From an uncultured Campylobacter sp. (GTDB taxonomy: Bacteria; Campylobacterota; Campylobacteria; Campylobacterales; Campylobacteraceae): DNA of 11,677 nt. Positions 1-5,445 of the stretch are shown here, one piece after another. Location of the stretch: NCBI RefSeq assembly GCF_938030685.1, contig NZ_CALHHX010000115.1, positions 1-11,677 on the forward strand. Direction: 5' to 3'. The notes under the pieces were generated by a model. The model made no database searches. It worked only from the letters and a program-made list of their open reading frames with translations, and was not told where the DNA came from. Both the position numbers and the translations under genes were made by a program. The first letter of the stretch is position 1, and the number at the start of each line of letters is the position of its first letter.

Positions 1-96
1 AGTAGAATTTCATCCCGTTGGGAATTGAAACAGCTCAACTATCGCGTCAAGTCTATTGAAGATCGGGTAGAATTCCATCCCATTGGGAATTAAAAT
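1..96 (+). CRISPR. Trailing end of a CRISPR array (two repeats, one complete spacer)
   Basis: A 30-base repeat at 2-31 (GTAGAATTTCATCCCG, ending GAATTGAAAC) is followed by a 35-base spacer at 32-66. A second 30-base copy at 67-96 differs at four positions, all transitions (T to C, G to A twice, final C to T). A degenerate last repeat is typical of the leader-distal end, so the array probably extends left of the window and is transcribed on the plus strand. The 3' end ATTGAAAC fits the 8-base crRNA handle of many type I and type III repeats; this supports the orientation but not a specific subtype. No cas gene is in the window. Base 1 should be the last base of the previous spacer. Confidence 0.85.
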
Positions 97-539
97 GCTC
101 TATTTAAAATTTCATTTTTCCCTCTCGCATAGTAGCATTCTATAGAATTTATCGAGCCGAATCCTGCCCGATAAAATTTTTACCAAATAAAATTCTGGGC
201 TTTAAATTTTAAAATTTATCGAGTAGAGTTCCGTATCCCAGAGCTTAGAATTTTAAATTTAAGAAGCAGCGACTTCAAGTTACGTGATTCAAAACACGAG
301 GATTTTAGATTATAAAATTTAAAAAGACGGGCAGGATTAGAATTTTAAAATTCGAAGTCAATGATCGAAATTCCAAACCGCGCAACTTGAAATTTCAAAT
401 CTGAAGCGGGGGCAAATTTTAAGATCATTTCAAAATTTGCCCCTTTTAAATTTACATATCTCAAGCTCTATTCGTAAAATTTTGCATATAAATTTACGCA
501 AAATTTAGCTAAAAAGATGGTCTCATAAACTTATCCACA
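97..539. other. Noncoding stretch downstream of the CRISPR array
   Basis: I see no convincing gene on either strand. The stretch holds AT-rich palindrome-like blocks such as TTTAAATTTTAAAATTTA (201-218) and TAGAATTTTAAAATTC (338-353), separated by 20-50 bases of more GC-containing unique sequence. It also holds a weak hairpin (TTTATCG 148-154 with CGATAAA 169-175) and the strong terminator at 409-447. A sequence at 223-240 (GTAGAGTTCCGTATCCCA) vaguely recalls the CRISPR repeat but is too diverged to call. Confidence 0.6.
409..447 (+). terminator. Strong intrinsic terminator on the plus strand
   Basis: GGGGCAAATTTT (409-420) and AAAATTTGCCCC (432-443) form a perfect 12-bp stem around an 11-base loop, followed directly by TTTT (444-447). 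The U tract is present only on the plus strand; the minus-strand reading runs into CGCTTC. The only plus-strand transcription unit here is the CRISPR array ending about 310 bases upstream, so this is the likely end of the pre-crRNA transcript (inference). It would not serve the minus-strand gene that ends at 540. Confidence 0.7.
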
Positions 540-1094
540 TTAAATTTTATCTCTTCTTTTTAGAATAAAAACCGTTGCAGACGCGATTATTGGCGACGAT
601 AAAGCGCTTATCATCATTATATTAAAATTAAAATTTGAGCGATCAAACAGATAACCCAATAAGGTCAAATCGGCTTTTGCTAGGATTATCACAGCTAGCG
701 GATAAGCATAAAATATACTTATAAAAAATGCAGATGCGGCGGATATTTTATCCAGCAGAATAAAAGCCTTTATTTTGGAAAATGCAAAGCAGCAGATGAT
801 TAGAGGCAAAATTACCGTCGCGCAAAATAGATACAATACCATAGCGCCGAAAATATCGCTTTTGCTATCGCTTGCTTCTTCGTGCCACGTTAGCTCAAAA
901 GTTTTTAAAACGATAGAAAACGGATTCGCGATATCGTGACCGCTATACTCCGCCAAAAAAACCGCATCTATGCCGGCAAATATAACGCCCAAGCAGTCTA
1001 TAGTAAAAAAGAGCAAGGCGATCCAGAATAAAATCCTCACCCCTTTTAGCTCAAAACATTTTTTAATGAACTCTTTTATCGCCCTACTCCCCAA
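540..1094 (-). CDS. Four-helix membrane protein of unknown function
   Basis: I do not recognise this protein. About 184 residues are predicted with four hydrophobic segments (roughly residues 20-42, 82-104, 117-139 and 157-177), a soluble acidic loop at 70-80 and a basic C-terminus (KRRDK), typical of a small inner-membrane protein. The start is uncertain. The longest open frame begins at a TTG at 1094 without a clear ribosome binding site. A GTG at 1040 (residue 19) is preceded immediately by AAAAGGG. The same frame continues upstream to an ATG at 1175 but is interrupted there by a TAA at codon 9. It lies downstream of the split membrane-protein gene on the same strand, in an AT-richer islet next to the CRISPR array, and may be accessory. 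No motif indicates a function. Confidence 0.55.
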   Translation of the reverse strand: MGSRAIKEFIKKCFELKGVRILFWIALLFFTIDCLGVIFAGIDAVFLAEYSGHDIANPFSIVLKTFELTWHEEASDSKSDIFGAMVLYLFCATVILPLIICCFAFSKIKAFILLDKISAASAFFISIFYAYPLAVIILAKADLTLLGYLFDRSNFNFNIMMISALSSPIIASATVFILKRRDKI

Positions 1095-1281
1095 TTCATA
1101 GCTTTTAAGATCAATTTGGCTTTTATATAGCGTTTCATTTCGGCGCTTTTAAGACTCCTCGCCGTGATCTCTCATCAAATTTAAGCCTTGGCTGCCGGTC
1201 TATCTTGCCCGTTGCGATCGTAAGCTAAAATTTCACTCTACTTATTCATATTCACCTAATTTGATACCGTTAAAATTAGAA
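1095..1281 (-). other. Gap with possible gene debris
   Basis: No intact gene is seen. Read on the minus strand, an ATG at 1249 preceded by AGGTGA opens a frame that hits TAG at codon 4. It then reads on for 18 residues of plausible protein (SEILAYDRNGQDRPAAKA) to a TAA at 1181-1183. A second ATG at 1175 is in frame with the downstream membrane protein but is closed by TAA at codon 9. Both could be chance; together with the neighbouring frameshift they suggest decaying accessory DNA. Confidence 0.3.
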
Positions 1282-1536
1282 TTATTTTTTATCCTTATCA
1301 AAAAATTTTGAATTGTAGTTAGTTAAAGATATCATCAAGGTTCGCTTATTAAAAGGAACTTTGCCAAATCTATCAATAAGTAATTTATTTTGTTTTGCCG
1401 ATATCACAATACCGTTATCATTAAAAATATAGTACTTTTTTATCCTCAAGGAATTTAAGCATTGAAAGATAATTATAAATATAAAGTTTATGATGATAGC
1501 CATTGCAAGATTTGTTATATACGCAATTTTATCCAT
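1282..1536 (-). CDS. 3' part of a split membrane-protein gene, unknown function
   Basis: This frame encodes one hydrophobic segment (about residues 6-26 from the ATG) followed by a basic, probably cytoplasmic tail rich in Lys, Asn and Ile. I do not recognise the family. An in-frame TTG directly precedes the ATG at 1536; no good ribosome binding site precedes either. The upstream frame (1550-1936) ends only 10 bases before this TTG. In this reading frame the codons can be followed backwards without a stop through FGETAKLDSKTLMDK, so the sequence probably continues the upstream ORF. Removing one base from the run at 1570-1573 fuses the two into one protein of about 217 residues. It is better regarded as the C-terminal half of a broken or frameshifted gene than as an independent protein. 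The base composition is much more AT-rich than that of the genes to the right. Confidence 0.5.
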   Translation of the reverse strand: MDKIAYITNLAMAIIINFIFIIIFQCLNSLRIKKYYIFNDNGIVISAKQNKLLIDRFGKVPFNKRTLMISLTNYNSKFFDKDKK

Positions 1537-1549
1537 CAAAGTTTTACTA

Positions 1550-1936
1550 TCAAGTTTTGCAGTTTCTCCAAAACATGGAAAGTATGAATAAGTTATCTTT
1601 GTATGCTCCGTAAGCTGGATTTTTAGAACCTTTAAATTCCCCCGCTAAATCCACATAGTCGCATTCTATTATTTTCTCAAAAATTCTAATTTGTAAGTCA
1701 TTTACCAGCATACCTTTTAGCATTGCAAAATCTCCAAAAATCGTTTTGAAAAATATAAATATGCAAAGAGCTAGCTCGCCTTTTCTAAAACTACTACTAA
1801 AGAAACTTTCAATAGGAAAAATAGATCTAATGGCGAATACTAATGCGAATATCAGGAAAAAAATTCCTACTGTTAATTTACTTTTTAACAAATAGTCATT
1901 TTTTATCACTATCGGCTCTTTGTCGTAATCTCGCAT
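1550..1936 (-). CDS. 5' part of a split membrane-protein gene, unknown function
   Basis: The start is an ATG at 1936 preceded by GGGGAAATTCT, a usable ribosome binding site. There are two hydrophobic segments (about residues 22-41 and 54-68), then a mixed charged region (NDLQIRIFEKIIECDYVDLAGEF). The frame ends abruptly in FWRNCKT. That tail is the out-of-frame reading of DNA which, shifted by one base, gives FGETAKLDSKTL and runs into the next ORF. The last six residues are therefore probably an artefact of a frameshift at the four-base A run 1570-1573 (T run on the coding strand). The intact form would have three membrane segments in about 217 residues. No function can be assigned. A frameshift mutation, a phase-variable switch or a base-calling error would all look the same here; the short run makes slippage-driven phase variation the least likely. 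Confidence 0.55.
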   Translation of the reverse strand: MRDYDKEPIVIKNDYLLKSKLTVGIFFLIFALVFAIRSIFPIESFFSSSFRKGELALCIFIFFKTIFGDFAMLKGMLVNDLQIRIFEKIIECDYVDLAGEFKGSKNPAYGAYKDNLFILSMFWRNCKT

Positions 1937-2245
1937 AGAATTTCCCCATTTTTATAAAAAATATTTTGGCGCATTCTATCTTTTTATTCTTAGTATGTAT
2001 TTAAAATTTAAAAATTATTTAGCCTTGCCGAATTTCAAAGCAATTGTTAGGTAGAATTTTGAAATTTAAAGCAAACAAAGCATGGGTTGTATGAAATTTT
2101 AAATTCCAAATCCTAAAGACAAGATAAATTCTATACCTCTAGCCTACACGAATTTTTAAAATTTCAGACTTACGGAAGCGGGGTAAATTTCAAAATTCCA
2201 AGCCCGCGAAGGACGAGTAAAATTATAAAATTCTAAAATTCCGCT
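1937..2245. other. Noncoding stretch between mrdA and the accessory islet
   Basis: No gene is seen on either strand. AT-rich blocks of the type GAATTTTGAAATTT and GAAATTTTAAATTCC recur every 40-55 bases, the same texture as 97-539. An imperfect hairpin, GCGGG (2178-2182) with CCCGC (2203-2207), encloses AAATTTCAAAATT but has no T tract on either strand. A possible minus-strand -10 element for the gene starting at 1936 is TAGAAT (plus-strand ATTCTA at 1973-1978), about 37 bases before the ATG. No recognisable terminator follows mrdA. Confidence 0.5.
2159..2207 (+). repeat. Diverged copy of a hairpin-containing intergenic sequence
   Basis: AAATTTCA (2159-2166), a short spacer, GAAGCGGGG, AAATTTCAAAATT and then a closing CCCGC resemble positions 390-443, where AAATTTCA, GAAGCGGGG, AAATTT and TCAAAATTT occur in the same order before a closing GCCCC. 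The two copies flank the accessory islet. The left copy has become, or always was, a terminator; this one lacks the U tract. Similarity is by eye and limited to short blocks, so common descent is uncertain. Confidence 0.3.
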
Positions 2246-4066
2246 CTACTTCGTTTTCTTTGCGGTATCTTTGTTAGTCGTTGCGTTGGCGTCGATGTAG
2301 CCCATCTGGACGAGTTTTTCGTAGATTTGCATTATCACGGGACCTGCCGCGCTTCCGCCACCGCCGCCGTGTTCGACTAGTACGGTTACGGCGTATTGCG
2401 GCTTGTCGTAAGGACCAAAGCTCGTCATCCAAGCGTGCGAGCGGTGGAAGTAGTCCATATCGGCCTCTTTCATTCGCTTTTTGGCGGTCTGCGAGATGCC
2501 TACGACCTGCGCGGTTCCCGTCTTGACCGCTAGAGGCACTACCGCGGTATGGATGAGCTTGTAGGCGGTGCCTCCGTCGGGGTTGTTGCCGACCTCATAC
2601 ATCCCGCGCCGTACGAGCGGCAGCTGCGCCTTTTCCTTCGGCGTGAAAAGCTCGGTAGGGGTAAATTCCACCGGCTTACCGTCGATGCTTTTTAAAAAAT
2701 GCGGCGTGATAGCCTTGCCCGCGGCGATCTGCGCGGTGTTTTTCGCCACCTGCATAGGGGTGACGAGCACGTCGCCCTGGCCGATCGAGGCATTGACCGT
2801 CTCACCCTGATACCACGCGCGCTTAAATTTCTGCATTTTCCAGGCCTTATTAGGCATCGTGCCTACAAACTCATTGGGTAGATCGACGCCCGTTTTGCTA
2901 CCGAAACCCAGACGCTGCAGATACGCGGACATATAGTCGATCCCCACCAGCAGCGAGCCTTCGTAAAAATACACGTCGCAGCTGCCCTTGATCGCCTCTA
3001 CTAGGCTCACGCGGCCGTGACCCCAGCTCTTCCAGCAGCGGAATTTTCGCCCCCCTAGCTCTATCGCGCCGCTGCAAAACACGCTCCAGTTCTCGTTGAT
3101 CTTGCCGCTGTTTAAAAAGCTCATCCCTACAGCCATCTTAATGACCGAACCGGGCGGATAGAGGCCATTTACGAGCTTATTCGTAAACGGATGGCGCGGG
3201 TCTTTTATCAGCTCGTCCCACTGCGTCTGCGAAATTCCGCCCACGAAGGTGTTAAGATCGTACTCTGGGAAGCTGCCCGCCGCGATGATAGCGCCGTCGC
3301 GCAGATCCATCACGATCGCTACGCCGTCCTTGTCTTTAAAAATTTCCTCGAGGTATTTTTGTAGCTCAAGATCGATGGTAAGCGAAATTTCGCTGCTGCT
3401 GGGCTCTTGCATCGAGATCTCCTCTACGACCTGATTTAGCGCCGTAACCTTCGTCTTGCGCTCGCCCTTGCTGCCCTGCAAAAGCTCGTTATAATACCCC
3501 TCGACGCCGCTTCTGCCGTTGTATCCGGTAAGCGCGCTTAGGGGGTTGCTTTGGATATCCTTTTTATTGGCGCGGCCTACATAGCCGATGATATGCGAAG
3601 CAAGCGCGCCGTAAGGGTAGAAGCGCTGCGAAGCGGGCGAAATTTTGATATTTTCGTGCAGGCTCAAGCTCGCGAAATGCTCTATCGTGGCGTTGTAGTC
3701 CAAAAACGGCACGACTTCGATAAAGTCTTGATTATAAGCGGAATTCGCGTCCTTGTAGCTCTTGCTCATCGCGGTGACATTGAGATCTTTGAAGTAGCGC
3801 GAGATATTATTCAGCTCGCTTTGCAGTGCGGCGTCTTTTAGATGCGGCGCGATGGATAGCGAAAAGCCGAGATTATTTATCGCAAGCGGGCGGCCTTTGG
3901 CATCTAAAATTTGACCGCGCACCGGCGGGATGTATTCGGTGGAGATGACGTTGTTTTTGGCGACCTGCTCGTAGAATTCGTTCGATTTGATCGAAAGATA
4001 ATAAATTCTAACCAAAAGCATGCTAAAAAATAGTATCACAAATACGAATACAAACTTTAGCCTCAT
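2246..4066 (-). CDS. mrdA: Penicillin-binding protein 2 (peptidoglycan transpeptidase)
   Basis: PBP2 is the monofunctional class B transpeptidase that crosslinks peptidoglycan during lateral wall growth with the SEDS polymerase RodA. The 606 residues are of normal length. They show a short cytoplasmic N-terminus with one membrane anchor (about 5-24), a PBP-dimer/pedestal region (including the PPVRGQILDAKGRPLA segment near 47-62), and a C-terminal transpeptidase domain. All three active-site motifs are present: SVIK at 307-310 (catalytic Ser307), SCD at 362-364 (the SxN-equivalent, as in other PBP2s) and KTGTAQ at 515-520. The start ATG overlaps the stop of the upstream membrane protein as ATGA, so translation is probably coupled. 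C. jejuni has the equivalent gene (Cj0652) in the same place. rodA is not in this window. It appears to be the last gene of the long minus-strand unit. The C-terminal tail (TTNKDTAKKTK) is low complexity. Confidence 0.95.
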   Translation of the reverse strand: MRLKFVFVFVILFFSMLLVRIYYLSIKSNEFYEQVAKNNVISTEYIPPVRGQILDAKGRPLAINNLGFSLSIAPHLKDAALQSELNNISRYFKDLNVTAMSKSYKDANSAYNQDFIEVVPFLDYNATIEHFASLSLHENIKISPASQRFYPYGALASHIIGYVGRANKKDIQSNPLSALTGYNGRSGVEGYYNELLQGSKGERKTKVTALNQVVEEISMQEPSSSEISLTIDLELQKYLEEIFKDKDGVAIVMDLRDGAIIAAGSFPEYDLNTFVGGISQTQWDELIKDPRHPFTNKLVNGLYPPGSVIKMAVGMSFLNSGKINENWSVFCSGAIELGGRKFRCWKSWGHGRVSLVEAIKGSCDVYFYEGSLLVGIDYMSAYLQRLGFGSKTGVDLPNEFVGTMPNKAWKMQKFKRAWYQGETVNASIGQGDVLVTPMQVAKNTAQIAAGKAITPHFLKSIDGKPVEFTPTELFTPKEKAQLPLVRRGMYEVGNNPDGGTAYKLIHTAVVPLAVKTGTAQVVGISQTAKKRMKEADMDYFHRSHAWMTSFGPYDKPQYAVTVLVEHGGGGGSAAGPVIMQIYEKLVQMGYIDANATTNKDTAKKTK

Positions 4067-4551
4067 ACCAGCCGCCCCTTAAAAAAGAGCAGAGCAAGCA
4101 AAATTTCAATCACAATATAATTTAAATACTCGCCGCTTAGAGGCAGATACTCGCTCTTTTTGATCGCCGAGATCGCGTTGCTCACCACAAAGACCAAAAC
4201 ATAGCTGATCATCACGTAAAAGCAGATCAAAAAATTTCTAAATTTAATATATTTAAATGAGTTTTCATAGACCACGAAATAAAATATACAATACGCGATA
4301 GCCACGCTAAATAGGTTAAATCCGTGGATCTGCTCGGCGCAAAACAGATAAAAAATAGAGAAAAACCAGCTAAAGCCGAACTTTTTAAATTTTACGTCGT
4401 TTTCGTATTTTTGCACCACCATCGCCGTGAAAAAAAATCCAATCAGCGGCGGCAAGCCTCTATACACCGCACTTAGAAGCAGGTAGAAAAGAACTCCCGC
4501 GCTAAAAAGCGTATCCGCTATAAGGTATAGATAAGTGCGATTTCGTTGCAT
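4063..4551 (-). CDS. Polytopic membrane protein in the MreD position before PBP2
   Basis: This small, very hydrophobic protein has five or six predicted membrane segments (approximately residues 7-27, 32-48, 59-72, 78-95, 107-127 and 143-158, counted from the ATG at 4551) and aromatic-rich helices. It is the positional equivalent of C. jejuni Cj0651. Length, topology and location directly before mrdA match MreD, the rod-complex membrane protein that lies upstream of PBP2 in many bacteria; I see no decisive MreD sequence motif, so this is inference. Two ATGs are possible, 4569 and 4551, and neither has a good ribosome binding site. Both overlap the 3' end of the acetyltransferase gene (34 bases with the shorter start), whose conserved C-terminus shows the overlap is real. 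The stop overlaps the mrdA start by four bases. Confidence 0.65.
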   Translation of the reverse strand: MQRNRTYLYLIADTLFSAGVLFYLLLSAVYRGLPPLIGFFFTAMVVQKYENDVKFKKFGFSWFFSIFYLFCAEQIHGFNLFSVAIAYCIFYFVVYENSFKYIKFRNFLICFYVMISYVLVFVVSNAISAIKKSEYLPLSGEYLNYIVIEILLALLFFKGRLV

Positions 4552-5333
4552 ACCGGAAACTTTTTGCATTTAATACAATCGGCCCAAATTTTTTGCGCAG
4601 GCAGCTCGTCTTTTGGGATTTCGGTAAAACCCAGACGCTCGAAAAATTCCTTTTGATAGGTGAGCGTAAATACGCTTTTTAGCCCGTAAAATTTCGCTTC
4701 ACCGAGCAGCTCATTTACGATAGCTCTGGCAATGCCCCGCCTGCGAAACTGCGGAGCGACGATGAGCGAGCGCACCTCGGCAAGATCTGCGTTAAAAATT
4801 TTAAGCGAAGCAAAGCCCGCTAAAATTTCGGCTTCTTTTAGGCGCTGCGATTCGTGGGGCTGAGAACGTTCGGTTTGAAAAACGCCCGCGCTTTGCGAAT
4901 ATTCGCTCCGTAAAATTTGCTCTTTGTCTGCTTGCGCGCGACCCATTTGAGATACAGCTTGCAGCGCGCTATTTCGTGGCGCGCTATTTTGCGGCGTAGC
5001 TCGTTGCGGCGCAAAAATACCCGCGGCATTTTCGGCGGAATTTTCAGAAGTAATTTCGGCAAAATTTTCGGCGGAGCTTTGGATTAAATTTAAATCGGCA
5101 TTGCATGCTAAATTTAAATCAGAATTCTCGGCTAAATTTAAATCGGAATTTTCTTTAGAATCAAAGCTCGTATCCGCCTTAGAATCGCAGCCGAACGCCA
5201 GCACGTATGAGCGGATATTGGCAGCTATCTCATCGCTTTCAAGCGGCAAGATCACGCCGTTTTGCACCTCCTCTTTTACGAGCTCCTGCATACGCGAAAT
5301 GTCACAAAGGCGCGCTTTTTTTAGCCGTATCAT
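4518..5333 (-). CDS. ArgA-type GNAT N-acetylglutamate synthase with a large internal insertion
   Basis: This GNAT acetyltransferase resembles the short, kinase-less ArgA family, which acetylates glutamate in the first step of arginine synthesis. The N-terminus (MIRLKKARLCDISRMQELV) and the block AEVRSLIVAPQFRRRGIA (185-202, with the acetyl-CoA pyrophosphate loop RRRGIA) are typical. So is the C-terminal KIWADCIKCKKFPVCNEIAL, with a Cys cluster at 253, 256 and 262 that could be structural or metal-binding. Family members are about 150-170 residues; this one has 271. The excess, roughly residues 50-167, is low-complexity Ser/Ala/Asn/Glu/Gln sequence at the turn between two early beta strands, so the fold may be preserved. 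The insertion includes three 8-residue repeats (NSDLNL core). The start ATG overlaps the stop of a 14-codon arginine-rich ORF and is preceded by AGGGA nine bases upstream. Another GNAT substrate cannot be excluded. Confidence 0.75.
   Translation of the reverse strand: MIRLKKARLCDISRMQELVKEEVQNGVILPLESDEIAANIRSYVLAFGCDSKADTSFDSKENSDLNLAENSDLNLACNADLNLIQSSAENFAEITSENSAENAAGIFAPQRATPQNSAPRNSALQAVSQMGRAQADKEQILRSEYSQSAGVFQTERSQPHESQRLKEAEILAGFASLKIFNADLAEVRSLIVAPQFRRRGIARAIVNELLGEAKFYGLKSVFTLTYQKEFFERLGFTEIPKDELPAQKIWADCIKCKKFPVCNEIALIYTL
4833..5186 (-). other. Low-complexity in-frame insertion inside the acetyltransferase gene
   Basis: This region encodes about residues 50-167 of the GNAT protein and interrupts what should be a short turn between FGCD and LAGFASLKIF. 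Besides the 24-base tandem repeat it holds an imperfect 15-base direct repeat (GCGCGCTATTTCGTG at 4964-4978 and GCGCGCTATTTTGCG at 4979-4993, giving QNSAPRNSA). It also holds repeated AATTTTCGGCGGA words at 5030-5075 (SAENFAEI, SENSAENAA). The composition suggests growth by slippage or duplication. The boundaries are estimated by eye from the expected family fold. Confidence 0.55.
5085..5156. repeat. Three-copy 24-base tandem repeat within a coding region
   Basis: Copies lie at 5085-5108, 5109-5132 and 5133-5156. All start with TAAATTTAAATC, followed by a more variable half (GGCATTGCATGC, AGAATTCTCGGC, GGAATTTTCTTT). On the coding (minus) strand they give KENSDLNL, AENSDLNL and ACNADLNL, so the period of eight codons keeps the frame. 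Copy-number change would alter protein length without breaking the gene. Confidence 0.85.
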
Positions 5334-5374
5334 CTAAAATTTTCCCTAATCTTTGCGCGATCTTGGCGGCGCAT
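5330..5374 (-). CDS. Arginine-rich 14-codon leader ORF before the N-acetylglutamate synthase gene
   Basis: Minus-strand ATG at 5374 with an excellent ribosome binding site (AGAGGA, plus-strand TCCTCT at 5381-5386, six bases before the ATG). It encodes MRRQDRAKIRENFR: five Arg and one Lys in 14 residues, with codons CGC three times, AGG and AGA. The TGA stop overlaps the acetyltransferase ATG as ATGA, the arrangement of translational coupling. The ribosome binding site here is better placed than the one directly before the acetyltransferase. Because the next gene probably makes N-acetylglutamate, the first arginine precursor, a leader peptide sensing charged tRNA-Arg or arginine is a reasonable hypothesis (inference). 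I do not see clear alternative terminator/antiterminator stems, so control would more likely be at translation. A 14-codon ORF can occur by chance. Confidence 0.5.
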   Translation of the reverse strand: MRRQDRAKIRENFR

Positions 5375-5445
5375 TTTATATCCTCTAAATTTAATTATTT
5401 TGAAATTCTGCGCCGCAAAATTTAACGTATTTAAATTTAGAAATT

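Noticed and set aside
223..240. GTAGAGTTCCGTATCCCA as a third, very degenerate CRISPR repeat
   Set aside because: Similarity covers only the first part and needs an indel; the spacing of about 126 bases from the previous repeat does not fit the array period.
531..539. TTATCCACA, a perfect match to the E. coli DnaA-box consensus, beside AT-rich sequence
   Set aside because: Only one box is seen, no cluster or dnaA/dnaN context exists, and a single 9-base match in a window this long is within chance.
2178..2207. Hairpin after mrdA as its terminator
   Set aside because: The stem is imperfect and neither strand has a T tract after it.
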